NCBI GenBank assembly: GCA_037367355.1
Contig: CM074697.1
Span: 806,001-870,000 of the forward strand
DNA length: 64,000 nucleotides
Direction: 5' to 3'
Source of the DNA: Neoscytalidium dimidiatum
Lineage: Eukaryota; Ascomycota; Dothideomycetes; Botryosphaeriales; Botryosphaeriaceae
In this document: positions 55,082 to 64,000 of the stretch, in pieces
How positions within the stretch are numbered: the stretch's first letter is position 1
Layout of the letters: each line of letters starts with the position of its first letter
Made by a program: the position numbers and the translations under genes
The notes under the pieces: model-generated
The model's database searches: none
What the model was told of the DNA's origin: nothing
What the model saw: the letters and a program-made list of their open reading frames with translations, nothing else

Positions 55082-57436
55082 TCACGCCTTAGCCTTCTTC
55101 GTCTTGCCCTTCACCCTCTCTACCAATCTCTTCAGATCGTCCCCTCCACCCTCGTTCTCATCCACCGCCCTCCTCGCCCTCTTCCCTCTAATCTCCACAT
55201 CCTCCTCCGCACCTCTGCCCATTTTCCTCTTCTTCCTTCCCTCCTCCAACAACGCCTTCATACCCTTGGTACCCCTGAATCGCGGATTCGTAGGATCAAT
55301 TGCAAATTCATGGCTCTCAAACAGCGCCTTGAAACGCGGATCCTGGGTATCCATCTCAAAGCCTTCCTGGCCCTCCCTCTCGTCATCCTCCTCGTCACCA
55401 TTCTTGGCCTTCCTACCCTTCTTCCCTTTCTTCCCCTTCTTCTTTTCCGCCTTCTCAATCTCCTTGATGTCGAAGTGGCGCAGATGCGAGTTGCCACCGT
55501 CCTCCTCGGCCATCAGGAGCTCGAGCTGCGCGCGCTCGGCAGCGTCCTTCTTGGCCCGCTCCTCCCGCTCCTCGCGACGCTTCACCTTCTCCGCCTTCTT
55601 CGCCTCCTTGAACGCGCGCTTACGTTCCTCGTCCGGGTTCTCAAAGAAAGGGTCGTTGAAGGGGTCGTCGTCCTCCTCGTTACCCACCTTCTCTGCCGCG
55701 CCCACGTGGGCAACCTCATCGTCGGACGACGCGGCAGCAGCCTCCTTTTCGCCACGCACCTTGGCGAGATCCTCCGGATCGTCTGGGTTGAGGCCCATAC
55801 GGCGTGCCTTCGCGCGTTCCTTGCGGCGCTGCTTGCGTTCGCGCTCCTTGCGGAGGTACTTCTCTTTGGTTGTCTCTTCCGGCTCATTCTCGAAGATGGT
55901 CGACTTTTTCTTGTCATCCTTCGAGGAGGATAGGCCGGATGTAAAGGTGATCTGCATATCGCCGACGGGCTTATCCGCCTCGCGGGATTTCTTGAGGGAA
56001 GAGATACCGCTGTCGAGGCCAAGGGCGGCGCGAAGCTTCGCGGCCTTCTCTTCGCGAGCGCGCTTCTTCGCATCCTTGTCGTTGGCAGCGCCGTCGGCCT
56101 CAGAATCGGCTTCTGAGCCGGAGTCTTCGCCGGACGAGCTGTCAGAGCCTATGTAGGCTTGCAGATCGTTGTCGTCAATCTCCTTCTGGCTGAAGGCACG
56201 TTTTTGAACTTCCTTGCGGGCATTGTCGTCAGCGTCCCAAGTCAGCTTGACACGCGAATGCGTTAGGGCATCGGTGACGAAGTCGTTCGGGCGGTAGCCG
56301 TCAGGGATTCGGTCGCAGCTGTCGCGCGGCTTATCATCCTCGAACGATACTTCATCTGGCACAAATCTTAGATCAAAAAAGTTTGCGCTGGAAAGGTACT
56401 CGCGACCGTCCATGTTCTCGTATATGTGCCGCGCTGTCACCGCAGAGTCGGCCGTGATGACGGCATAGTAGTAGCGTAATCGCTCCAGCTGGTATTGACG
56501 CAGTGCCTTGGAGTCAAACTCCTCACCCTTGTCTTCCTGAAGCAAGTCGTTCTTGATTTTCTCGTCCTCCGAATCAGAATCCGCATCTGAGCCGGAATCG
56601 GATGAATCAGACTCGTTCTTATTGCTCTTGGCAAAGATTTCGCGAGGTGGACCCTCGAGCTCTTCCCTCTCCATGCGTTCCCGTCCAAATTCACTGGGGT
56701 AGACGGTGACGTTAAGAATTCGGCCATCGGCTGGGGCGAAACTGGACGCGACGGCCATGAGGTCTGCAGCTCTTATATTGTCCCAGTCCAAATTCACAAC
56801 CGCTATCCGTGGCGTAGCATCCTCCATCTCCTCAACCTCTGCATCCTTTCCGCCAGTGGGAAAGTCAAATGCGTCTTCGTCTTGAACCTCTACCTCCTCT
56901 TCTTCATCTTCGTCGCTGTCGTCTTCCGAAGACGAGAAACCTCCTTCACGCGCAGGATCATATTTTCTATCCATCCTGGCCAGTTCCCTCTGTACTTCGT
57001 CATCGTCATCCGCATTGTCCGTTTCAGAGTCCTGGTCCTCCTCGTCCTTTTCCTCGTCCTCTTCATCCTCATCTTCGCCCTCGATGCGGTACATCCGCTC
57101 AAGCTCCTTCTTGCCAGCATTCTTGGATAATTTGCGGCCATATCGATCTACGGTGGCCTTACGCGCAAAGTCGTCATCCTTGAGCATGTGCGCGAAACGT
57201 TTATCAACGGTGACATGAGTGCTTTTCTTCGAGGGGAGGCGGAATCGAGGATCAGTCTGAATGTTGGCAAAACGAGGATCAGCTGCAAGAGCAGCTTTGC
57301 GTCAGCATACAAGCGCAAATACATCAAATCCTGAAGGCGCATAGGAACTTAACGGGGACGTACAGATTACGGCGCCAGATCTGGACTTCGACTTCAATGC
57401 GCTACCCTTTGGAGCTTTCTGTTTTGAGGGCGCCAT
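55082..57436 (-). CDS. ESF1: Pre-rRNA processing protein ESF1
   Basis: Exons 57436-57364 and 57282-55082 (81-nt intron) on the minus strand give 757 residues. The N-terminus is basic (APSKQKAPKGSALKSKSRS), followed by DPRFANIQTDPRFRLP, KKSTHVTVDKRF and WARD-less acidic tracts. The central domain has AVVNLDWDNIRAADLMAV, GRILNVTVYPSEFG and LRYYYAVITADSAVTARHIYE, an RNA-recognition-like module of the ESF1 family. Near the C-terminus NUC153 motifs appear: DTQDPRFKALFESHEFAIDP and NPRFRGTKGM. Long Glu/Asp and Lys runs are normal for nucleolar factors. ESF1 is needed for 18S rRNA maturation in the nucleolus. It shares a short divergent promoter with the small gene at 57786. Confidence 0.93.
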
Positions 57437-57785
57437 TATGAAGGAAGGCGACTGTGCGGTCGGTTTAAGACGTGTTAGGCGCACGAGGTTATTCAAATCG
57501 TCAACGAATGAGTGGAAGCAACGATGAAGAGAAGGGGACGGGAAAGAAATGGCCGCTGCGAGACTGCAAGGCCCTGGATTTTTCTGAGGCCTGCCGAGGA
57601 AGAGCCGGTATCGATAACGCTTGTGGCGTCATAGGATTAGCGGCGATTTTAAAGCTGCCGGTCATGCCAATGCCTGTCGCGTGCCGGCATCAACAACTCA
57701 ACAACCTCGTCCACACCGCTGCTTTGAGCTTCCTGACCCTTCACTGACACGTCCTTCCCCAATTGATTCCTGAGAACTCTGCATC
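57437..57785. promoter_or_regulatory. Divergent promoter ESF1/small TM protein
   Basis: 349 bases between start codons. No gene seen; a shared regulatory region is inferred from the layout. Confidence 0.4.
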
Positions 57786-58095
57786 ATGGGTCTCAACGCT
57801 ATCTTCACGTATGTTCCCCTCACCCTTCCCCCGCACTATCGCCTCTCCAGATCGCGGGCACGTTCGACTGACATCGCGTGATCGAATCAGTCGCCGCACC
57901 CTCGGCCTCACTGTTGTCGGGCTTGGTGCTTCATACCTCTTGCTAAAGACCAACTCTCGCCCTCAGGGCCAGCAGAGACCTACGGGCGACTACCGTGTCG
58001 AGACTCACCGTTCTGGTAAGCCTTGGGACCCTGTAGACCCTTTGTTTCATCTGCGACTAGGTGACTGACATGGCGCCAAAGGTGGTGGCATCTAA
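57786..58095 (+). CDS. 53-residue single-pass membrane protein
   Basis: Exons 57786-57808, 57891-58015 and 58082-58095 (introns 82 and 66 nt) join in frame to 53 residues. A short N-terminus with two Arg (FTRRTLG) leads into one hydrophobic helix (about 11-25), then a polar tail ending in THRSGGGI. All four splice sites are good GT-AG signals and the third exon is only 14 nt. The basic start plus a single helix suggests a mitochondrial inner-membrane microprotein of the respiratory-chain accessory type. I do not recognise the exact family. Confidence 0.65.
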
Positions 58096-58279
58096 ATGAG
58101 AGGTCCTTGAATTCTAGAAAAGATGCGAAAAGATGGCCAACAGTCTGTTGAGTCGTAGATGACTACCAGGTTGGAGTATGACGAGTGTTTGTGAAGGTGA
58201 GAATAGAAAGACGAAGTGCCACAGCTGCGAGCTTCTCGACACTTCGAAGCAGTCGAAGTTTGGGTAACGGAATGACTGC

Positions 58280-58574
58280 ATGGGCATCGGCGTTTGGTGG
58301 ATTCAAGCATGCATTCATACTCTGAGTAAGAAGCGCGACTCCGACAGACAACTGTATACATCAAAAAATCCACTCCTTCTTCTCCGCCACAGGAACACCT
58401 TGCAGCTGCTGGAATCTGTCCGCGGTGTTCGTGCTCATTGTTGGTTCGCTAACGACGGGTGGTACTGGTCATGAGGCCGGGGAGATCCTCTTGCCCGAAA
58501 ACGTGCCCCATCCCCGCACGCCACAGCGGATGATCGACGTCACCGGCCAGAACTTCCAGTCCCTCCAGTGTTAA
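58280..58574 (+). CDS. Possible 75-residue small protein, two exons
   Basis: Exons 58280-58325 and 58393-58574 (67-nt intron, GTAAG...CCACAG) join in frame. The second exon looks coding: AVFVLIVGSLTTGGTGHEAGE, LLPENVPHPRTP, VTGQNFQSLQC. A hydrophobic segment precedes a polar tail with a Pro-rich stretch. The first exon is less convincing, so the true 5' end may differ; another ATG (58272) gives a frame that stops at the donor. It lies 185 bases after the 53-residue gene on the same strand, so it could be a second small mitochondrial-type protein or a 3' part of a longer transcript. Confidence 0.4.
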
Positions 58575-58734
58575 TGAGAGCGATTTATGATTACTGTAAC
58601 ACCTTACCAATGCAAGACACTTGATTACTATCAGTTACGTTCATGTATGTGTTTGCCTTTAAATGATCGCACGGCGTCGTCCTCGAATTTATGTCATTCC
58701 ATATCCCCTAGACAGCTCAGACTTGTCCTCCACC

Positions 58735-59525
58735 ATGCCTCTTTACATTATCTCTCACAAAGATCCTATCAGCTCTTCTCAGCGTGATGAGCTCGTCACC
58801 GCTATTACCAAAATCCATACGAACTTGTTCACGACTCCCTCCCTCTTCGTGAACGTGAAGTTCGAGGATGTATCTGGAACATCCTACTATGTTGGCGGTA
58901 AACGTGTAAGCAAAGTTTTAGTGTCAAAATTAACGCATTCCAAACGCTCCTGAATGGATAGATATCCGTAGCTGTAGCACTGTTAGGTCGAGGTAAAGTT
59001 GCATGGGGAGTCGGCGAAATTTCCTAGACGTTAAGGGCAAAAATGCTACGAGGTATATCCCGAGGATATTTCGACAAATCCGTGCCGTTATGGAATCATA
59101 CATCACAGTAGCCTGCACCAATACCTGCCAGCTTTAACTATCCCCCGGTGTAACGTGGCCGTCCCGGTTCCTGATAACGTTCGTGCTCTTAGACCCTCAT
59201 CAACACCATCCAAGCCAACCTCCGCCCTGGCTCCTCTCGCCCCCGTAGCGCCTTTGACAACCTCTGCCGTCAGCTCCGCGCTGCCTGGGAGGCCGTCTTT
59301 GCGCCGAAGAACGCCGGTGATGCTGCGACGCAGCTCGACACCATTTTCATTCTCGGGACCATTATCGCCGGCGAAGAGAAGGGGTTTATGTTGCCGGAGG
59401 CGGGGAAGGATCAACAGTGGCTGAGTGAGAATTGGGCAGAGTTTGAAAAGAGAGCGGCGAGTGGTGATGAGGAAATCAAGGCGATGGTGGAGGAGTGTAG
59501 GGCCAGGGGGCTGGGACCGGAGTAA
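58735..59525 (+). CDS. cis-CaaD-like tautomerase
   Basis: Exons 58735-58905 and 59193-59525 join in frame (YYVGGKR to TLINTIQ) to 167 residues. The second residue is Pro, the catalytic base of the tautomerase superfamily once Met is removed. PLYIISHKDPISSSQRDELVTAITKIH and LFVNVKFEDV follow the fungal Tautomerase_3 pattern, and the second exon continues with NLRPGSSR, LRAAWEAV and FILGTIIAGEEKGFMLP. Related proteins act as tautomerases or hydratases on small enols or haloacrylates; the true substrate is unknown. The intron (287 nt) is long compared with its neighbours. The C-terminal 40 residues are charged and helical. Confidence 0.82.
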
Positions 59526-59832
59526 AGACGGAGATAATATGCGTAGAGTTTTCCCATTTACGCGTATGAGCCCCGTAGTCCTAGGAGGAGGTACAATTGG
59601 AAGACTGAACCATCGTCGCTTGGATTTTTTTTTTTAAAAAAAAATAAGGAAGTTCCAAATTTGGTTCTTCATTTGAACATGATCAACGACGCTATCAACC
59701 TTGATCCGATCACTTTCTCCCCACAATCTTGAACGAAACCTTCCGTTTCGCCTTGTATAGGCTGTTCGTCAGAGCTGTTAAATTCAAATGGATCTCAACG
59801 AATATCAACCACCCTTTTTTCGTTTAATCTCT
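59526..59832. other. Convergent 3' region with a T/A run
   Basis: No gene. A T-run followed at once by an A-run (59626-59644) would fold as a hairpin and might serve both converging transcripts at their 3' ends (inference). Confidence 0.45.
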
Positions 59833-61108
59833 TCACGGCTTGAGCAAAAGTTTGCCGGTAGTTTTCCTGCCCTCAAGGTCCTGGTGTGCCCGCGCAACTT
59901 CCGCCAGGGGGTACACCTCATGGATATGGACATCAATTTTATCCTTCTCGATGAACTGGAAGAGCTCCTGGGTATAATGGTCAAATTCCTCACGGGTCGC
60001 GACATAGTTGAAAAGCGTGGGGCGAAGGAGCTTCGCGTTCTTCGCGGTGAGACGGCTGCGGTGAGCAAGTTAGCAAGCGAGTCTTTCTATTTCCTTACAA
60101 GGCGGAGCAAGAGAGGAGGCGTACGCAATTGTAACTGGTGGCACCGCACCACTCGCGTTGCCGAAGCTGACCACAGTTCCCTTCCTGGCCACACTCTCCA
60201 GACTGCTGTCGAACGTCGCCTTGCCAACACCGTCAAAGACAGCGGCGACACCCTGGCCACCGGTGACTTCCTTAACCTTCGTCACCACATCCTCCTTCGT
60301 GTAATTGATCAGCACCTCTGCGCCGTTCTTCTTCGCCAACTCAATCTTCTCCTCCGTGCTCGCCGTGCCGATAGTCCTCGCACCGACTGCCTTGAGCAGC
60401 TGGACCAACCAAAGCCCAACGCCGCCTGCCGCCGCGTGCACCAGCACCCAGTCTCCCTTCTTGACCGGATGCGCCTCGCGGATAAGCGTCAGTGCCGTCA
60501 AGCCTTGCAGCAGCGCCGCGGCCGCAACGTCGGAGGAGATACCGTCGGGAACCTTTGTCGCGTGTGACGTCGGGATTGCCGTGTATTCGGCATACGCGCC
60601 CTGGCCCATCCATACGATGCGGTCGCCCACCTTGAGCCCGTGCAGCTCGCCGCCGGGGCCGGTGGACACGACCGAGCCGGAGGCTTCGCGACCGAGGATG
60701 TAGGGGAAGTGGGGCGCGGGGTAGAGGCCGGTGCGGAAGTATCTGCGCGTATGATCAGCTGGAGTAGAACCTTTAGAAGGAAAGTGTATCATACGTATCG
60801 ATGTAATTGATGCCGATGAAGTCGTTTTTGACCAACACTTCTCCCTCCTTGGGCTGCGGGACGGGTAGATCGGTCTTGTATTGCAGGACCTCGATGCCGC
60901 CCGTCTTCTCGATAATGACGCCCTTCTGGGTGGTGGGAATGCTGGTAGATGCCATTGCTCTCGCGGTCACAATGGTTTGCGGATTTGTGAGCGGGGCTCG
61001 CAGGTGGGATGTGATGGCGGAGAGTCGGTTTCTTGCAAGCGGGGCGCTTGATGCGAGGCGCTGAGGAGACGATGCCAATGCGATGCGTGGGAAAGCTCTT
61101 AAAGGCAT
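59833..61108 (-). CDS. NADPH:quinone oxidoreductase (zeta-crystallin type), MDR family
   Basis: Exons 61108-60795, 60742-60125 and 60055-59833 on the minus strand give 384 residues. From residue about 52 (MASTSIPTTQKGVIIEKTGG) it matches quinone oxidoreductases: NDFIGINYIDTYFRTGLYP, FPYILGREASG, GDRIVWMGQGAYAEY, then the Rossmann motif HAAAGGVGLWLVQLLK and NYTKEDV. It lacks the structural zinc loop, as this group does. Such enzymes reduce quinones with NADPH by one or two electrons. The first 51 residues are rich in Arg, Ala, Ser and Leu with no acids, a good mitochondrial presequence, while the inner Met gives the usual cytosolic form. Confidence 0.92.
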
Positions 61109-61900
61109 GGGCTGAGGTGAGAGTGCGAGGATCGTGAGCTTCTCCCAGAATTTAGCTTAGCAATCAGCGATTAAGAATGGCGAGCTCTGGAGCTTTGATG
61201 CCCACGGAAAAGCCCCGCCCCGCATCGCGTCATTATCGTGCGGAGCTGCACAGCTTAACCCCGGGCCATGGAATTTCCATTGCATTGCCGCCTCTCTTGC
61301 CGTCCTCTCGGCAATCTTCATTCGTAACTGGAAGAAGCGGTCGCCGGGCCCAGGTGGGGAGCTGGTGTTATAAGGTTTTTACGACGGCTTAAAGGAAGCG
61401 GAGTATATATCTGTAGTTCGGTTAAGGTAACCGACTCTGACAAGAAAGCTTGTCCTTGAATTATGCGCAAGACTCTTCTGTAGTGAATTTTGTAGGCGTT
61501 GATTTAGCAAGCATTGGCACGGAACGCATGCGGAAGGGATTGCATGAATTCAATACGTGGAGATCGTCTTTAGCGCCTGTGATCTTGCGAGGCAATGGAC
61601 ATGTAAAGGGCCGTTTAATGGCTTAAGCTGGCAATATCACGTATAGCAAATACAAAAGATGTGCATGACGAATCAAGTCTATTTTCAATTAGAACCCTCC
61701 TCATCTATACATTCCAAAATAGCCGTCACCGCCGACCTGCAGTGGGAAGAGAAAACGCGCTTATGCCACGGTGAATTGAAAAAAAGGGGTCTCACAGAAC
61801 GCATCCAATTAACCAGGAAGCCCCACATGTCAAGAAGAAACAGAGATGGAAATGGTTGTCATGGCTTCATCGTTAGCTTGCAAAACTATGCACCCATGGT
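61109..61900. other. Intergenic
   Basis: 0.8 kb, no supported gene. Holds the quinone reductase promoter and the 3' UTR of the GH72 gene. Confidence 0.5.
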
Positions 61901-63466
61901 CTAGCAGAGCATGATGGCCAGGACAGCAGCGAAGACAAGCGCGCCAGTGCTCTTGACGCCGACCTTACCGGCGGCACCCTCCTGGGTGCTGCTGGCAGAG
62001 GAACCAGAGCTGGTCGTCGATGAGCTGTTGCTACCACTGGTCTGGGTGCCGCTGCTAAGCATACTTCCGCTAGGGACGTTGCTCTCGCCATCAGCAACCT
62101 TGCTGATCTTGAGGTTGGAGATCTCGGAGCCGTCGGTGCCGTAGATAGCAACAGGGACAGCAGTAGCAGTGACATCAACAATCTTGCCTTGGTTGGGGTT
62201 GTCAAGACCGTTCTTGATCCAGTCAGCAGCCTTGGAGGGAGTGGACGGGATGTCCCAATCAGCGCCGAATGTGTCGTCATCAATGAGGTCCTTAGAGCAC
62301 TTGGGAGGAGTAATGCCGGTGCCGGTCTCGTTCTTGGACTGGATAAGGGAAATGTCAAGCTTGTTGAACTGCGTCTGCAGGTTGTCGAAATCGGTCCTCA
62401 GCGTGACAGTGCCATTGTCGTTGACTTCCACAAGACCGTAGTCGGCCTCCTCCTGAGTATACTCGTAGACCAGGCCACCAGAGAGAGACGTCATGTTCTC
62501 ACCGTACAGAGCCTGGACTTCGTCGAAGACACGGGGCTGGACCTCGTTGCAGCCGTACTCGGAGAAGAAGACGGGGATGCTGCTGTTCTGGAACATGTCG
62601 ACCAGGTCATCGTAGCCGGAGGAGTCGAAAGTAGCGTCACCACCGCACCACGAGTACGAGTTCAGACCGAAGAAGTCAGCGCGAGACATGTCGCTATCAT
62701 CGCCGTCAATAGCGCACTGGAGGTACTCCCAGGTGTCCTGAAGGACATCCTGGACCTGGGCAGCGGAGTAGCCAACAGGGATGGTACGGTCCGCGTTGTT
62801 CTTGATGTACTGCTTGAGGTCGCGCTGGACAGCCCGAATGTAGGGCGGGTTCTCCTTGGACGAAGGGATGTCGTTGATGATCTCGTTTGCGCCAAAGAAA
62901 GCGAGGGTGTTGGGGTAGTTCTTGAAGGCCTCAACCATCTTGAAGACGCGCTCCAGATAATTGGCGTTGTAGGAGCTGCTGGGGTTCGAGCGGTCGATGC
63001 TCTCACCGGCCAGGGGGGAGTTGACGTCGAGCATCATGTAGATGCCGACGTAGTTGAAAATGCTGGCGCAGGTGTCGTGGTCTCCATCGGGATCGACGTT
63101 GTAGACGCGAATGGTGTTGATCTGGGGCAAGGGTCAGCACGTGGGAAACGCAAAGGCATGCGGGTGGGACACAACATACACCGAGCTGCTGCATGATAGC
63201 GGCGTCGCGCAGACACGCGTCGGCATCGGTCAAGGGATCCTGGCCGGACGCCTCATTGTAACCGGCCTGTCCACCAGGCTGGTAGCTGCGCGACAATCAG
63301 CATTCGCACTCCTTACAAAGCGGGCACACCGAACGTACTCAACACCAATGATGTAAAAGCGTTTGTTAGTCTTGGGGTCGACGAAATCCTGGCCGTTGAT
63401 CTCCAGAGTGTTGACGGCGGCGGCGGTGCTCGCAAGGAGCGAGGCGAAAATGTACTTGGAAAGCAT
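61901..63466 (-). CDS. GPI-anchored beta-1,3-glucanosyltransferase (GH72, Gel/Gas)
   Basis: Exons 63466-63339, 63285-63180 and 63121-61901 on the minus strand give 484 residues. A signal peptide (about 1-17, hydrophobic, ending AAA) is followed by the GH72 domain: IGVDYQPGG across the first intron, INTIRVYNVDP, and the two catalytic Glu at about 158 (FFGANEIIND) and 266 (FFSEYGCNE). A Cys-containing segment (PPKCSKDL) and a Ser/Thr-rich stalk lead to a hydrophobic end (GALVFAAVLAIMLC), the GPI-anchor signal. No CBM43 Cys-rich module is present, so it is of the Gel1 type. The enzyme cuts and rejoins beta-1,3-glucan chains at the cell wall. Strong codon bias (many GTC, GAC, AAG) suggests high expression. 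Confidence 0.95.
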
Positions 63467-64000
63467 CTTGTCGTAAAGCGAAGCCGGTTAAAGATAAGCA
63501 CTGCTCCCTGTTCCGTGGGTCTTCGTAGGTGTGGTGGATTATGCGTCCAGAGGCCAAGGCTCTTGGAGGCGTGGTGATGTAAGGAGCGGATGGTACGGGG
63601 ACCGAACGAGCGTGAGGCAAAGCCGTGAAGGAGTGGAAATGCACCAAGAGCAGCCGGCAGCAGGTTATTATGGGGAGAGTGGTGCGATTGGAGCAAAGGC
63701 GGCGGACGAGATATCGCCCACAAGATCGGGGCGCGGCGGCCTATGCGCCAGCCCGCCCGCGACCCCAAGCGCCTGCCAACGCGAGCCGAAATTTCACCCC
63801 TAATGAGCCAAGGATTTTGAAACTCCGCTGGGTTTCACTCCGCGCCTGGGCATTCTTGTGCTGCTGCAACAATTGGCGCGCGGTGGCTGATCTCTTCACC
63901 GTCCAGCGCAGACAAGGCGACCGCGGGGCTCTGACGATACGCTTGCGAGTGTTTGCAGCGCACACCAGCCGGCGCCTTCCGCCACCAGCCACGGCAGACG
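63467..64000. other. Promoter region of the GH72 gene
   Basis: 534 bases to the window end, no supported gene. The short frames here are shadows. Confidence 0.45.

Noticed and set aside
55035..56156. Long plus-strand Ser/Phe-rich frame
   Set aside because: Antisense shadow of the acidic/Lys-rich ESF1 coding strand.
62189..63196. 335-residue plus-strand frame opposite the GH72 gene
   Set aside because: Shadow of a strongly codon-biased gene; the minus strand has the GH72 catalytic motifs.
1..64000. CACGTG palindromes (for example near 29322, 39767, 50342) as NUC-1 target sites
   Set aside because: About a dozen in 64 kb is near the number expected by chance for a six-base palindrome; no enrichment before a given gene.
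1..64000. tRNA, rRNA or CRISPR features
   Set aside because: No B-box plus acceptor-stem pattern, rRNA block or spaced direct repeats were seen by eye.

Overview
The window reads as nuclear DNA of a filamentous ascomycete (Pezizomycotina; the class Dothideomycetes is my inference, not proven). Reasons: about 20 protein genes with short GT-AG introns (mostly 45-95 nt, often with a CTAA/CTGA-like branch site), mixed strands, long GC- and pyrimidine-rich leaders, and typical fungal orthologues (NUC-1, AP-3 beta, URK1, GID8, PPG1, ESF1, an external NADH dehydrogenase with an EF-hand, GH72). All exon joins below were worked out by hand from splice signals and reading frame. I recognised no tRNA, rRNA, CRISPR array or intact transposon.

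Layout. 1.3-3.6 kb: NUC-1/Pho4-like bHLH regulator. 4.2-5.5 kb: SIRT4-type sirtuin. 5.8-7.8 kb: accessory pair, a coiled-coil orphan and a protein built on a Ty1/copia protease-like fold. 9.65-11.9 kb: mitochondrial aspartate/glutamate carrier with a canonical EF-hand. 14.5-16.2 kb: C2H2 zinc-finger factor behind a long repeat-rich leader. 16.2-23.1 kb: nearly 7 kb in which I find no gene. 23.1-30.6 kb: MFS transporter, divergent ornithine-decarboxylase-family enzyme, and a stand-alone MetE-like protein. 31.3-35.0 kb: two more copia-protease-like paralogues around AT-rich DNA. 36.1-37.8 kb: MAO-N-like amine oxidase ending in a peroxisomal AKL. 37.9-64 kb: compact core genes: URK1, GID8, PPG1, a proline-rich protein, APL6, an orphan, NDE1, ESF1, two very small genes, a cis-CaaD-like tautomerase, a quinone oxidoreductase and a GH72 glucanosyltransferase.

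How they fit. The core genes look like housekeeping neighbours, several in divergent pairs (URK1/GID8, PPG1/proline-rich, APL6/orphan, ESF1/small TM protein). AGC1 and NDE1 both bear EF-hand loops and both act on cytosolic NADH disposal at mitochondria. The ODC-family enzyme, the DHA1-type transporter and the amine oxidase suggest a loose polyamine theme, but they span 15 kb and are not a proven cluster.

The most unusual signal is three short proteins that keep the shape of the copia retropepsin/beta-barrel segment but have each lost the catalytic Asp motif. None has integrase or reverse transcriptase nearby, so they look like domesticated or exapted pieces. Second is a perfect 12-bp inverted repeat inside a 52-nt intron of URK1 that would pair the 5' splice site.
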